Shown here: in pieces, positions 46,365-55,930 of the stretch
How positions within the stretch are numbered: the first letter of the stretch is position 1
Layout of the letters: each line of letters begins with the position of its first letter
Assembly (NCBI GenBank): GCA_964494205.1
Contig: CAZBRD010000005.1
Span: 186,001-250,000, forward strand
Reading direction: 5' to 3'
Origin: JBBTCX01 sp964494205
Lineage (GTDB): Bacteria; Planctomycetota; Phycisphaerae; UBA1845
DNA: 64,000 nucleotides
Notes under the pieces: model-generated
Told to the model about the DNA's origin: nothing
Database searches by the model: none
Seen by the model: only the letters and a program-made list of their open reading frames with translations
Translations under genes and position numbers: made by a program

Positions 46365-48428
46365 ATGAGTGTGTTTGATCTTGTCAGTCCTTACGAGCCT
46401 CGCGGCGACCAACCGGCTGCCATTGCGAAGCTGACCCACGCTTACCAGAATGGCACCAAAGGCCAATGCCTCATGGGCGTCACCGGTTCCGGCAAGACAT
46501 TTACGATGGCCAACGTCATCAGAAACCTCAGCCGCCCGACCCTTGTGATTTCTCACAACAAGACCCTCGCCGCTCAGCTTTTCGAGGAATTCAAGGAACT
46601 GTTTCCGCGCAGTGCAGTCGAATACTTTGTCAGCTATTACGACTACTATCAGCCCGAAGCCTACATCCCTCAACGCGACATCTACATCGAAAAGGATGCT
46701 TCGCGTAACGACGATCTCGACCGCCTGAGGCTCTCCGCTACCAGCGCACTGGTGTCACGGCCTGACACCATCATCGTCGCCAGCGTCTCGTGCATCTTCG
46801 GCCTCGGCAGTCCCGACGATTACAAATCCAGCGTGATCATGCTCACCGTCGGCGGGCAGATCGATCGCGATGAGATGCTCAAGAAGTTCGTGGAGCTGCA
46901 ATACTCACGCAACGACATGGACTTCAAACGCGGCACGTTCCGCGTGCGCGGCGACTGCATCGAACTCCACCCCGCGCATGAGCAATTCGCCTATCGCATC
47001 GAGATGTTCGGCGACGACATCGAGAAGCTCGAAATGGTTCACCCCATGACCGGCCAATCGCTGGGCAAGCTGGAACGAATCTTCATCTATCCAGCCGTCC
47101 ACTACGTCATGCCGCAGGATCGCATCGCCGATGCAACGCAGGGAATTCTAGAGGAACTCGATTTACGACTCAAGGAACTGCGCCGACATGGAAAACTCCT
47201 CGAAGCCCAGCGCCTCGCCGCTCGCACCAAATACGATGTCGAGATGATCCGCGAAGTGGGTTACTGCTCCGGCATCGAAAACTATACTCGTCACTTAAAT
47301 GGTTCCGCCCCCGGCGCGAAGCCGTACACGCTGGTCGACTATTTTCCCAAGGACTTTCTGCTGATTCTCGACGAAGCCCACGTCACCATACCGCAGCTTC
47401 GCGCGATGCACGTCGGCGATCGCTCGCGCAAGCAAACGCTCGTCGATCACGGCTTTCGACTACCAAGCTGTCTCGACAATCGCCCCATGCGCATCGAAGA
47501 GTTCGAGGGCATGTGGCACCAAGTGATGTTCGTCTCGGCTACTCCCGGCCCCTATGAGCTTCGCTTCTGCGAAGGCGAGGTCGTAGAGCAGATCATCCGC
47601 CCCACCGGTCTCATCGATCCTTCGATCGAAATTCTTTCCGCTCGCGGCCAGGTGCAGGACATCCTCAAGCGAATTGCGGAGCGTGCTTCCGTCGGCGAAC
47701 GAGTGCTCGTAACAACTCTCACCAAGCGATTAGCCGAGGACCTTTCCCGTTACATCCAGCAGGAAGGCCTGCGCGGTCGCTACATGCACTCCGACATCGA
47801 CACGCTCGAACGCGTTCAAATCCTTAAGGAACTTCGCGAAGGCAAGTTCGATGTGCTCGTCGGCGTCAACCTCTTGCGCGAAGGACTCGACCTTCCCGAA
47901 GTCTCACTCGTGTGCATTCTCGACGCAGACAAGGAAGGATTCCTCCGCAGCGAAACGTCGCTTATCCAAATGATTGGCCGCGCTGCTCGAAATGTCCGCG
48001 CCGAAGTCAAACTCTACGCCGACCGTATGACTCCTAGCATGCAGCGGGCGATCGACGAAACCAATCGCCGCCGCGCAATTCAGGAAGCGTACAATAAGGA
48101 AAATGGGATCACGCCTGAGTCGATCAGCAAGGCGATCCGTTCGAGCCTTGAGAGCATCGTCAAAGCACACAAGTCAGTGGCCGACGCGATCCAGGCGTCT
48201 GAGGACGAGCTTGATCGCACAGACCTGATCGCGATGCTCGAAAAGGAGATGTTCGAAGCCGCTGAGACGCTGGAGTTCGAACGCGCCGCGCGTCTCCGCG
48301 ATCGAATCACTGAGCTCAAACAGACCATGGGAGATGAACTCACAATGGCTGCCAACCAAGAGGGCGCCGTTTCGACTGTTGAATTGCCTTCCAAGCCGCC
48401 TCGCCCTCGTCGCTCATCAAAGTCGTAA
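46365..48428 (+). CDS. uvrB: Excinuclease ABC subunit B
   Basis: Damage-verification helicase of nucleotide excision repair, working with UvrA and UvrC. 687 aa. Visible: N-terminal SPYEPRGDQPAAI, Walker A MGVTGSGKTFT (about residue 40), the beta-hairpin YYDYYQPEAYIPQRDIYIEK, the DEAH box ILDEAHVT, motif V and VI region GVNLLREGLDLPEV and QMIGRAARN, and the C-terminal UVR domain (ALEKEMFEAAETLEFERAARLRD-like) that binds UvrC. A Ser/Pro/Arg tail of about 20 residues follows. It is divergent from the kdsC gene. Confidence 0.98.
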   Translation: MSVFDLVSPYEPRGDQPAAIAKLTHAYQNGTKGQCLMGVTGSGKTFTMANVIRNLSRPTLVISHNKTLAAQLFEEFKELFPRSAVEYFVSYYDYYQPEAYIPQRDIYIEKDASRNDDLDRLRLSATSALVSRPDTIIVASVSCIFGLGSPDDYKSSVIMLTVGGQIDRDEMLKKFVELQYSRNDMDFKRGTFRVRGDCIELHPAHEQFAYRIEMFGDDIEKLEMVHPMTGQSLGKLERIFIYPAVHYVMPQDRIADATQGILEELDLRLKELRRHGKLLEAQRLAARTKYDVEMIREVGYCSGIENYTRHLNGSAPGAKPYTLVDYFPKDFLLILDEAHVTIPQLRAMHVGDRSRKQTLVDHGFRLPSCLDNRPMRIEEFEGMWHQVMFVSATPGPYELRFCEGEVVEQIIRPTGLIDPSIEILSARGQVQDILKRIAERASVGERVLVTTLTKRLAEDLSRYIQQEGLRGRYMHSDIDTLERVQILKELREGKFDVLVGVNLLREGLDLPEVSLVCILDADKEGFLRSETSLIQMIGRAARNVRAEVKLYADRMTPSMQRAIDETNRRRAIQEAYNKENGITPESISKAIRSSLESIVKAHKSVADAIQASEDELDRTDLIAMLEKEMFEAAETLEFERAARLRDRITELKQTMGDELTMAANQEGAVSTVELPSKPPRPRRSSKS

Positions 48429-48655
48429 CCGCTCCCATTCGCGCTACAGTTTCGTAACAGATCCGCTTCGGAACCATGTTCGTCAAGAGAAATGAAACCC
48501 TTCCGTAAAGTTTATGGAACCGACGTTTCCGTTCCTTGTTCAAGGTGAGTGCAAGAGTTACGATGTTTTGATAACGTCAAAGGATTGAAATGGGTTGTGG
48601 GTTTGATCAATTTGATCGTCCCCCGCCAGCAATACTAGATCGAGGAACCATCACT

Positions 48656-49792
48656 ATGACGAAAGTCCGCAGTCTGTGTTTCGCCCTCGCAGCCACATAC
48701 GTTCTGACAGGCCACGCTGCTTGGGCCTATGAAGACGCCGGAGCGCCCGGCCTTCATCCCAAAGTGAAAATCTCCACCAATCGTGGTGACATCGTCGTGG
48801 AGTTGGACGCCGAGAAGGCCCCCGGCACGGTTCTAAACTTCATCCAATATGCCGAGGACAAATACTACGACGGTACGATCTTTCACCGCGTGCTGAGAAA
48901 CTTCATGATTCAGGGCGGCGGTCTCACTCCCGACATGCAGGAACGCGTGAAAGGGATTCGACCGCCGATCCGCCTCGAATCAAACAACGGCTTGAACAAC
49001 GTCTACGGCACGATTGCCATGGCTCGCAAAGCGCACCCGCAGTCCGCCACCGCGCAGTTTTTCATCAACGTCGCGGATAATCGCGATGTCCTTGATTACA
49101 AGCCGGTTGTCGGCAAAGAAGGGTACGCAGTTTTCGGCAAGGTCGTTGAGGGAAAAGAAACCGTCGAGAAAATCCGTGACGCCGAAGTCGCCCTGCATCC
49201 CAAATATCGAACACCAGACGGCCCCGTAACACCGGTAGAGACGGTCGTCATTCAAACGGTGACAGTGCTTACTCCGCTCGATAAGCCGAAGGCCCAATCT
49301 TTAGCGGAGCAATTCGTTATCAATCAGGAAAAAGCCGAGAAGGAAGCAAAAACCAAGGCCGAGGAGGAGCTTCCCAAACGAATCCGGGAGATCGAAACCG
49401 AGACCAACCAAACGTTTACCAAGACCGACAGCGGATTGAAGTTCATTGATGTCAAGAAAGGCGGCGGTGCAACACCCTCCAATGCCGACTCCGTTGAAGT
49501 TGTCTACCGCGGTACGCTGGTTGATGGGACCGTGTTCGACAGTTCACAGTCCCAAGCCGAAGCGAAACTCGGGAAATATGACGCAGGTGGCGTGATGACC
49601 TACCAGCTCAAGCGCCTCAACAAAGGCCTTCAGGAAGGAATCGGCGCTATGCAGGAGGGCGGAAAACGAATTCTCATTCTACCGCCGGACCTAGCCTATG
49701 GCGCCGATGGAATCCCAGGTCGTATCCCGCCTGACTCCACTATCTTTTACGAAGTTGAGTTGATGGCCGTGAAACACAGCGAAACGGAATAG
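48656..49792 (+). CDS. Exported cyclophilin-FKBP fusion isomerase
   Basis: A double peptidyl-prolyl isomerase. From ATG 48656 a signal peptide (TKVRSLCFALAATYVLTGHAAWA) leads to a 378-aa export product; an ATG at 48590 with AAAGG upstream is an alternative start that adds 22 residues. Domain 1 (about residues 30-195) is cyclophilin, with FHRVLRNFMIQGGG and AMARKAHPQSATAQFFINVADN. Then a charged coiled-coil linker (about 215-250, QEKAEKEAKTKAEEELPKR). Domain 2 is FKBP, with VVYRGTLVDGTVFDSS and EGGKRILILPPDLAYG. Both domains keep most usual active-site residues. A periplasmic folding factor is likely. Confidence 0.9.
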   Translation: MTKVRSLCFALAATYVLTGHAAWAYEDAGAPGLHPKVKISTNRGDIVVELDAEKAPGTVLNFIQYAEDKYYDGTIFHRVLRNFMIQGGGLTPDMQERVKGIRPPIRLESNNGLNNVYGTIAMARKAHPQSATAQFFINVADNRDVLDYKPVVGKEGYAVFGKVVEGKETVEKIRDAEVALHPKYRTPDGPVTPVETVVIQTVTVLTPLDKPKAQSLAEQFVINQEKAEKEAKTKAEEELPKRIREIETETNQTFTKTDSGLKFIDVKKGGGATPSNADSVEVVYRGTLVDGTVFDSSQSQAEAKLGKYDAGGVMTYQLKRLNKGLQEGIGAMQEGGKRILILPPDLAYGADGIPGRIPPDSTIFYEVELMAVKHSETE

Positions 49793-49802
49793 GTGCTCCT
49801 CG

Positions 49803-50240
49803 ATGACCGCAACCATGCGCCACACACAGGCACGTAGCCCGATGTCCGCGGAATCCTGTCGATCGGAAGTAGAAACTTCTGATCGAGTCCGCTTGGTGCG
49901 CGAATTCACGTTTGAAGCCGCCCACCAGTTACCGCAGGCGCCTTCCGGTCATAAGTGTCGTCGACTGCACGGTCACAGTTTTCGGATCGAGTTGGTATGC
50001 GAGGGTGAGATTGACCCGGAACGCGGCTGGCTGGTGGATTACGGCCAAATCAAGGCTTTGTTTCAACCGATCCATGACGAACTCGACCATCGCTATCTCA
50101 ATGAAATCCCCGGCTTGGAAAACCCGACCGCCGAGAACATAGCACGCTGGATCTGGGCCCGTCTGAAACCCAATCTGGGCGTGCTGGAACAGGTTAACAT
50201 CTTTGAAACTTGCCACGCACGTTGCGAATACAGAGGATAG
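49803..50240 (+). CDS. queD: 6-carboxy-tetrahydropterin synthase
   Basis: Makes 6-carboxy-5,6,7,8-tetrahydropterin from dihydroneopterin triphosphate in the queuosine/preQ0 pathway. 145 aa. Zinc ligands are seen in FEAAHQL and LHGHSF, and the catalytic Cys in GHKCRRLHGH. The C-terminal VNIFETCHARCEYRG fits the QueD type (ET-x-x-x motif). There are about 28 extra N-terminal residues; an in-frame ATG at 49842 would shorten them. It lies 10 bases after the cyclophilin-FKBP gene on the same strand. queC, queE and queF are absent from the window. Confidence 0.92.
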   Translation: MTATMRHTQARSPMSAESCRSEVETSDRVRLVREFTFEAAHQLPQAPSGHKCRRLHGHSFRIELVCEGEIDPERGWLVDYGQIKALFQPIHDELDHRYLNEIPGLENPTAENIARWIWARLKPNLGVLEQVNIFETCHARCEYRG

Positions 50241-50361
50241 TATGTTGCTATGATAAGTAGCATGTTGGGCCGGGTCGCCAATAGGCAAACCGTCCCAATT
50301 GAATCGGCCAATAAGAGTAAAATCGGAACCAGATTTGAACTGCACGAAAAGGAGGCTGGGA

Positions 50362-51177
50362 ATGTTGAATCGAATCATGTTTGGTCTTAGCGCGTTGTCT
50401 ATGACGCTACTCGTCAGCTCTGCCGTGGCGTATTGCCCGGAGGGACACGGCACGCCAGCAACGACCGTCGCCGCCAAGGCCGAAGGCGAGAAGAAAGGCG
50501 GCTGTGCACATGCTGCCGGTGGTGAATGTTGCAAGAAGAAGGCACAACTCGCAGCCGCCACGGGAACGTCGGAAGGCTCCGGCGGTTGCCCGCATGCACA
50601 AAAAGCACTTGCCCGCGAGTCGAAAGTGGAAGCGGTTCTTACGTCGCTTCCGTCCGTTAAGTACCGCGTCGGTGATGCGGACACCTGCTGCTCGAAGGCC
50701 GCTGCCGCGATGCTTACCAGCGCCGGCCCCAACGCAAAGATGACGTACGTCGTCGGCGAAGAAGCGTTTGATACCGAAGCCGCCGCCAACGTAAAGCTGG
50801 CTTCACTGCTCGAAAAGCAGCTGGCTGACATGCAGTCGATGCAATTTGCCGCCGGTAGCGATTGCGGTCGTTGCCCGGCCCACGCGAAGGAAGTGGCCGC
50901 TAAGACTAACTCTAAGATCGCCTACCGAGTCGGTGGCGTCGATTTCGCGGAGCAAGCACAAGCCGAGAAGGCGCTGAAGCTCATCTGCGAAGCCGCCTCA
51001 ACCGTTAGCATGACCTGCAAAGCCGAAGGAAAGGCCGTTGATTGCAAGGATGGCGCCAATGTCACCTATGTTGTCGGCGACAGCGAAACCAACAGCAAAG
51101 ACACTGCCACCCTCTTGACGCTCCAGGCAAAGATTCGCAAGACCGTGGAAACCGCGGTCGCAACGCTCGAAGCATAA
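50362..51177 (+). CDS. Exported Cys-rich protein with four YxVG repeats
   Basis: An unknown exported protein of 271 aa. The start is fixed by a strong AAGGAGG 6 bases upstream; the frame to 50299 is rejected. Signal peptide residues 1-23. Then a Cys/His-rich linker with several C-x-x-H/C pairs (GGCAHAAGGECC, GGCPHAQ, DCGRCPAH), and four copies of a (K/T/A)Y(R/V)VG(D/E/G) motif at about residues 100, 128, 187 and 235, each after a short strand. The repeats are Ala-rich and helical between. The Cys/His pairs suggest metal or haem binding (inference). A strong terminator follows. Confidence 0.7.
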   Translation: MLNRIMFGLSALSMTLLVSSAVAYCPEGHGTPATTVAAKAEGEKKGGCAHAAGGECCKKKAQLAAATGTSEGSGGCPHAQKALARESKVEAVLTSLPSVKYRVGDADTCCSKAAAAMLTSAGPNAKMTYVVGEEAFDTEAAANVKLASLLEKQLADMQSMQFAAGSDCGRCPAHAKEVAAKTNSKIAYRVGGVDFAEQAQAEKALKLICEAASTVSMTCKAEGKAVDCKDGANVTYVVGDSETNSKDTATLLTLQAKIRKTVETAVATLEA

Positions 51178-51224
51178 TTCTCGAACAGTTCATCGAAAGA
51201 AATGCAATCGTGTCCCACCCTCGC

Positions 51225-51251
51225 AACCGCGTCGGTGGGACGCGGTTTTTT
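51225..51251 (+). terminator. Rho-independent terminator
   Basis: AACCGCGTC (51225-51233) / GACGCGGTT (51239-51247) stem with loop GGTGG and a TTTTTT run (51246-51251). It ends the Cys-rich gene and lies at the end of the convergent GT2 gene. Confidence 0.9.
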
Positions 51252-52012
51252 CAGGCCAGAGCCCTTTCCCGTACTAATTGCAAATAGCCAGGTATTGGGT
51301 CTTCGTACTCACCGCGAGGAGGTAGAGGCCACTTTGCGAAGAGCTTCTCGTTATCCTCGCGCCCACGCCCCAAGTCAGCAAGCTTCCGATCATCATGATG
51401 CTCGTCGTGGTGCATCAGCGCCTGCCGACACCCCACCACTTTCAGACCTTCCTGCAACTGAATCTTGAGCGACAGGTCGGGATCAAAGCCGAAGAAGTAG
51501 TACCGCTCATCTGCGAAACCGATCTTCTCCAGCAACGTGCGCCGCAACAGTCCAAAGTTGGCATAGGTGTACCCGCGCACATGGCAAAGCTCATAACTCT
51601 CACCCCCATGCTGCACGCGATCGAGCACGTTGCGCTCGTTGTGCCAATTATGGTAGAACGCGACCATTCCCACATCGGCCAGGTCCGGCCGCTCAATCAT
51701 CGCGATCGCCGCCTCCACGCTGCCGGGAATCGGAAAGGCATCGTCGTTCATCCACATGACATAGTGCCCGGTCGCCGCACGAAATCCCTTGTTGAATGCC
51801 CGGACCGCGCCTTCCCGCTGGGGCTCCAGAATGACCTTCAGCCCCCCCTGCTCCGCGAGCCAATTCCGCGTGCCGTCCGTCGATCCGCCGTCCACCACGA
51901 TCACTTCGTGCGGGTGCTTCACGTTTTGTCCAATCTTGTGGATGCACCGCTGCAACCGATCAACCCGGTTGAACGTTGGCACGACTATCGACACAATATG
52001 CTTCAGCGTCAC
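51251..52012 (-). CDS. Glycosyltransferase family 2
   Basis: A GT-A fold transferase of 253 aa. I use GTG 52012 (AGG upstream, gives SIVVPTFNRVDRLQRCI at the very N-terminus); the frame to 52180 would overlap the divergent gene. The acceptor site DxD motif appears as MWMNDDAFP and the sugar-nucleotide site VVDGGSTDGTRNW is clear. The C-terminal part (SFGFADERYYFFGFDPDLSLKI-like) has the usual ED-type general base region. It is divergent from the coiled-coil gene with 29 bases between the two starts. The substrate is unknown. Confidence 0.87.
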   Translation of the reverse strand: MTLKHIVSIVVPTFNRVDRLQRCIHKIGQNVKHPHEVIVVDGGSTDGTRNWLAEQGGLKVILEPQREGAVRAFNKGFRAATGHYVMWMNDDAFPIPGSVEAAIAMIERPDLADVGMVAFYHNWHNERNVLDRVQHGGESYELCHVRGYTYANFGLLRRTLLEKIGFADERYYFFGFDPDLSLKIQLQEGLKVVGCRQALMHHDEHHDDRKLADLGRGREDNEKLFAKWPLPPRGEYEDPIPGYLQLVRERALA

Positions 52013-52041
52013 GCGATTACCTGACTTTTGGGAAGATCCAC

Positions 52042-53061
52042 ATGAATAACATTCGCATGAGTACCATTCCGTTCCTGCTCTTGTTATCGGTTGGATACGC
52101 CTATCCCTCTGAGGAACCGGCGGCCAAACCAGTTTCGAGCGAGCAGACTGGCAAGGAATCCGCCGAAGAACCCAAGACACCGGTCGAAGGCCTTTGGCTG
52201 ACAGCCAAGCAGCGGGAATTGCTACTCAAACGCTGGGCGGAGGACATTTCCATCCAGTTCGATCTCGATGCGACGCAAAAGGACAAAGTCCGCGACGGGG
52301 TCGTGAAACGCTGGACTGGCTTCCTCGACGACAACCGCGAGGACATCCAGCCCTTGGTCAACGAGTTCATTGAAATGCGGCTTGAGCTGGAACCGCCGTC
52401 CAAAGAGCGAGTGCAGGAATGGGCGGACAAGGCACTTCCTGTTTTCGATGGTTTTCGCGAACAGATCAGGCAAGGCCAATCCGAGTTTCGCGAGATGTTG
52501 AACTTCCGCCAACGGGCCAAGTTCGAAATCGAGGCCCTCGGTTTTGAAGCCGGTCTTAAGTTGGCCGAATCCAGGCTCAAACAATGGAAGGAAGGCGAGT
52601 TTAAGGTCGACGATCTTTGGGAGCCGCCCCGGGCCGAACGTCGCCGTCGCCGGGCAGAACGCGAAGCCAAGGAAAAAGAAGCGGAAGTCAAACAGGCAGA
52701 ACCCGACGATCAGATCGCGCTAGAAGTCAAACGATGGGAAGAGTTTGTCGCCGACTTTGTGAAGAAGTATCAATTCGATCAGGGCCAAACCGATGCCGCC
52801 GCGTCGTGTCTAAACGAAATCAAAGGTCGGGCCTTAGCTCATCGCGATCGCCGAAAGGACGACATCACTCGTCTGGAACAAAAAATCAATACTCCTTCGG
52901 ATACCAAGGAAGAAATTGATGACCTGAAAAAGCAACTGGCTGAGCTTTATGGTCCGGTCGACGACATGTTCAAGGAGCTTCGCGGACGCCTTGAGCAGAT
53001 TCCGACAGCCGCCCAACGCGAGCAAGCGGGGAAGATCGAGAACACCGAAAAGAAGGGCTGA
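52042..53061 (+). CDS. Exported coiled-coil protein
   Basis: A 339-aa exported protein from the ATG at 52042 (GGGAAG upstream; the earlier ATG at 51976 overlaps the divergent gene). Signal peptide residues 1-23, a Pro/Glu/Lys-rich segment, then long helical stretches with heptad-like Leu and Glu/Lys/Arg spacing (ERRRRRAEREAKEKEAEVKQ and the final FKELRGRLEQIPTAAQREQ). I do not recognise the family. It could be a periplasmic scaffold or a Spy/CpxP-like helical protein. A terminator follows at 53099-53134. Confidence 0.65.
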   Translation: MNNIRMSTIPFLLLLSVGYAYPSEEPAAKPVSSEQTGKESAEEPKTPVEGLWLTAKQRELLLKRWAEDISIQFDLDATQKDKVRDGVVKRWTGFLDDNREDIQPLVNEFIEMRLELEPPSKERVQEWADKALPVFDGFREQIRQGQSEFREMLNFRQRAKFEIEALGFEAGLKLAESRLKQWKEGEFKVDDLWEPPRAERRRRRAEREAKEKEAEVKQAEPDDQIALEVKRWEEFVADFVKKYQFDQGQTDAAASCLNEIKGRALAHRDRRKDDITRLEQKINTPSDTKEEIDDLKKQLAELYGPVDDMFKELRGRLEQIPTAAQREQAGKIENTEKKG

Positions 53062-53098
53062 TTCGCACTCCTTCCAATTATTTGTGACGACAAAAGTG

Positions 53099-53134
53099 AG
53101 CAGGCCTCGAATCGTACCACGATCGAGGCCTGCT
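53099..53134 (+). terminator. Terminator of the coiled-coil gene
   Basis: AGCAGGCCTCGA (53099-53110) pairs with TCGAGGCCTGCT (53123-53134), then TTTTCTTT follows. It is 38 bases past the stop codon at 53061. Confidence 0.9.
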
Positions 53135-53194
53135 TTTCTTTCGTCTCAACTTAACCCGGTCAGGTTACCCCGACCGAGTTACAAGAGTCGCAAA

Positions 53195-55930
53195 CTAATT
53201 CAGGAACTGGATACCCACCACGTTTTCTGATGGGTCAATTCCCACCGTGCTCAAGTCGAGGAACAACGAGAATGTGCCCGATGTCGTTGCACCAAGCGCC
53301 GACGGCGTGAACAGGATAATGTCCTGACTCGTGCCCGACGCACCCGTCACACTGAAGTTACCTAGCGTCGAGAGCAGGAACGTACCGTCTGAACGAATGT
53401 TGGACGCATCAATGTCTTCGTTGGCATTCGTCGAGAGACCGACGTCACTGCCGTCGAAGTACATCGCATACGTTCCAATGGTCGTTGTTCCAAACTGCGT
53501 CGCGTTGAACACGATGAGGTCTTCGTCCTCGCCCGAGGCGCCGCTGACACTGAACGCACCGAGCGTTGAAAGCACGAGTCGGCCGTCGGTCGACACACTG
53601 ATCGCATCGACGTCCTCGTTGTCCGTCGTCAGACCCACATCGCTGCCATCGAAGAGCATCGCCCACGTGCCTGCCGTCGTGGATCCGAGCGAAGTCGGCG
53701 TGATTTGCAGCACGTCCGAATCGTCGGTACTGATGCCGCCAATCGTGCCCGCGCCCGTGAACGAGAAGAGAATGCGGCCATCGGAAAGCAACTGCATTCC
53801 GTCGATCGCGAACGAGCTGAGGCCAACGTCGCTGCCGTCAAAGATCAGCGACCACGTGCCTGCGCCGATGTTGTACGCAACGATGTCCTCATTCTCAACC
53901 GTGCCAACACCTGGCACAGTCGCAGTATCAGAGAACGACAGCCAGAGCGTTCCCGCGGCGCTGTTGCAGGTATCCGTCGTCTCGTTGCAAGTTTGACCGG
54001 CTATGCATGGATTCGTGCCCGCCTGGCAACCAAGCGTCGCGCTGCACGTCTCTGTTCCATTGCAGAACAGACCATCGCTGCAAGCCGAGTTGTTCGGCAC
54101 GTTGCTGCACGAATCAGTGCTTTCATTGCACGAATCCGTTGTACAGGCGACGCCGTCATTACAATTCGGGGCAGTGCCTGCCTGGCACGAACCGCTCACA
54201 CAAGTTTCCGCGCCGTTGCACCACAAACCGTCATCGCACTGCGGATTCGTTGTGCAACCGGCTGAACACGGACCGCTGCCCTGCGGGGACAGAATGACTG
54301 CCCAGTTGTTGAATGTGCCGGTATCCGAGCTTGCGGCATCCGATACGCGCAACGTCCATGCGCCGGACGAGTTCTGCCCGTCGAACCCTGACAGCGTGAA
54401 ATTCGGAATGTAGTTCGGCGGCGAGGTCAGGTTGTTGGCACACTGTGCCTCGATGGAACTGGATCCCTCGTCGTCGAGAATCGCGTTGCTGTAGTTGTCC
54501 GCACTGCAACCAAAACCAGAACCGGAATAACCCGGACGATCGATGATGGTTATGGTCGTTGACCCATGCTGAAGGGTTACAACAAGATCGCCCACCCACG
54601 TGTGCGTGATGTTCGCGCGCACGTTAACGTCGCCCAACGTGTAGGAGTCTGCCACATTGATCGTGTGCGTGGCAGGGTTACCCGTGCCGCCGCCGTCCGG
54701 AATCGATAGATTGGCAGTACCTGCGTACGTCGTCGGCGTGCCCGGAGTGCCGTTGCAGTTCGTTCCGTCACCAAGATAAGTGCCCGTGCAGTTCGCTTGC
54801 GTCTGAATCGAGCACGACCCGCCCACGCAGCAGCCGCCGGTCGGAGTCACCGGTGCACAGCTCCAGCCGGTCAAGACAGATTCGGACCAGCAGTGCATTC
54901 GACCGTACTGCTGCGAACTGAACTCGGTGTAGCAAGCGTCCGGCGCATAACCCATATAGTTCTGCGGATCAGTCGGGCCCCACGCTACGCCGCTGCACGA
55001 GTCGGTGCCGCCCGGCCCTGCGCAATTGAAGTTGGTCGGCGTCGGATCGGTGTCCAATGCGAAATCGCCGTTTTCATTCGCGTTCAGATGATCTGCTCGC
55101 TCATAGCAAGCCGAGCACGCCGTGACTTCTGAAACGCCGTGATGCGTGTGCCAAAGACCGACACAGTGACCTACTTCGTGCGTCAGTGTCTTCTGCCCGG
55201 CGCCGAACCAGTTGTCGTCGATGATCAGACCGCCGCCAGCGGCTAGCGCATCCGACTCCCAGGGGAACGTGCCGACACCAAGATAACCCGCCTGAATATT
55301 GACGACGTAAATGTTAAGTTGCGTCGCAGGACTGTCCGCGTACGCATTCTTCATGGCCGTTTCTTCGGAATCAGCAAACTGACGGTAGGTCGTATTGTTA
55401 ATGAATTCCGTTGTATAGCAGAACTGAATCTTGGACGCAGCGAAATCGTTGTTGAGCTGCACCATTTGAGCATCGACCGCAGCCTGCGAGGCAGCCGGGC
55501 TTGAGCCGTCATTATTCGCGAAAACATTGAAATGAATGCGAAGGTTTCGAACCGGCGTCGATGCATTGGGAATAAATGAGTCTCTCGTCGCTGCAAAATC
55601 GCATGTTCCAAGTTCGCAACCCGAACCGCCGCCCGTGTGGCCGTTCCCTTGCGCCTCCCATGCGATCTGCGTCTGACACCACTCAACCGGCGTGTTCTCT
55701 TTCGGATTCGCGCTCGGCTCAACTCCCGGACGCTTCCACGACGGACTCGGCGCGACTTCCACATCGCGAGCTTCGACCGGCGCAATCTCCAGTCCGGGCT
55801 CGGCAAGAGTCACATCGGAAACGACGGGCTCATCGGCGAACGCCATCGCACCCCCGATCATGATCACCGATCCCACAGCGGCGCAACACGTCGCGCCCCA
55901 CAACCCCACATGCTTGAACACATTTTTCAC
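53195..55930 (-). CDS. Pappalysin-like metalloprotease with P domain
   Basis: A secreted 911-aa protease. Signal peptide residues 1-32. The zinc site is HEVGHCVGLWH (His251, Glu252, His255, His261) in a metzincin of the pregnancy-associated plasma protein A / M43 type, with Cys-rich loops around it. Residues about 410-555 carry a proprotein-convertase P domain (FTLSGFDGQNSSGAWTLRV). A Cys-rich EGF-like stretch of CNGxETC repeats follows. The C-terminal third has three repeats of about 67 residues marked by FDGSDVGL, with a fourth, degenerate copy (LDLSTVGI). There is no CTERM anchor. Confidence 0.85.
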   Translation of the reverse strand: MKNVFKHVGLWGATCCAAVGSVIMIGGAMAFADEPVVSDVTLAEPGLEIAPVEARDVEVAPSPSWKRPGVEPSANPKENTPVEWCQTQIAWEAQGNGHTGGGSGCELGTCDFAATRDSFIPNASTPVRNLRIHFNVFANNDGSSPAASQAAVDAQMVQLNNDFAASKIQFCYTTEFINNTTYRQFADSEETAMKNAYADSPATQLNIYVVNIQAGYLGVGTFPWESDALAAGGGLIIDDNWFGAGQKTLTHEVGHCVGLWHTHHGVSEVTACSACYERADHLNANENGDFALDTDPTPTNFNCAGPGGTDSCSGVAWGPTDPQNYMGYAPDACYTEFSSQQYGRMHCWSESVLTGWSCAPVTPTGGCCVGGSCSIQTQANCTGTYLGDGTNCNGTPGTPTTYAGTANLSIPDGGGTGNPATHTINVADSYTLGDVNVRANITHTWVGDLVVTLQHGSTTITIIDRPGYSGSGFGCSADNYSNAILDDEGSSSIEAQCANNLTSPPNYIPNFTLSGFDGQNSSGAWTLRVSDAASSDTGTFNNWAVILSPQGSGPCSAGCTTNPQCDDGLWCNGAETCVSGSCQAGTAPNCNDGVACTTDSCNESTDSCSNVPNNSACSDGLFCNGTETCSATLGCQAGTNPCIAGQTCNETTDTCNSAAGTLWLSFSDTATVPGVGTVENEDIVAYNIGAGTWSLIFDGSDVGLSSFAIDGMQLLSDGRILFSFTGAGTIGGISTDDSDVLQITPTSLGSTTAGTWAMLFDGSDVGLTTDNEDVDAISVSTDGRLVLSTLGAFSVSGASGEDEDLIVFNATQFGTTTIGTYAMYFDGSDVGLSTNANEDIDASNIRSDGTFLLSTLGNFSVTGASGTSQDIILFTPSALGATTSGTFSLFLDLSTVGIDPSENVVGIQFLN

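Noticed and set aside
53150..53180. Second terminator near the end of the pappalysin-like gene
   Set aside because: CGGTC/GACCG can pair but the stem is short and no T run follows on either strand.
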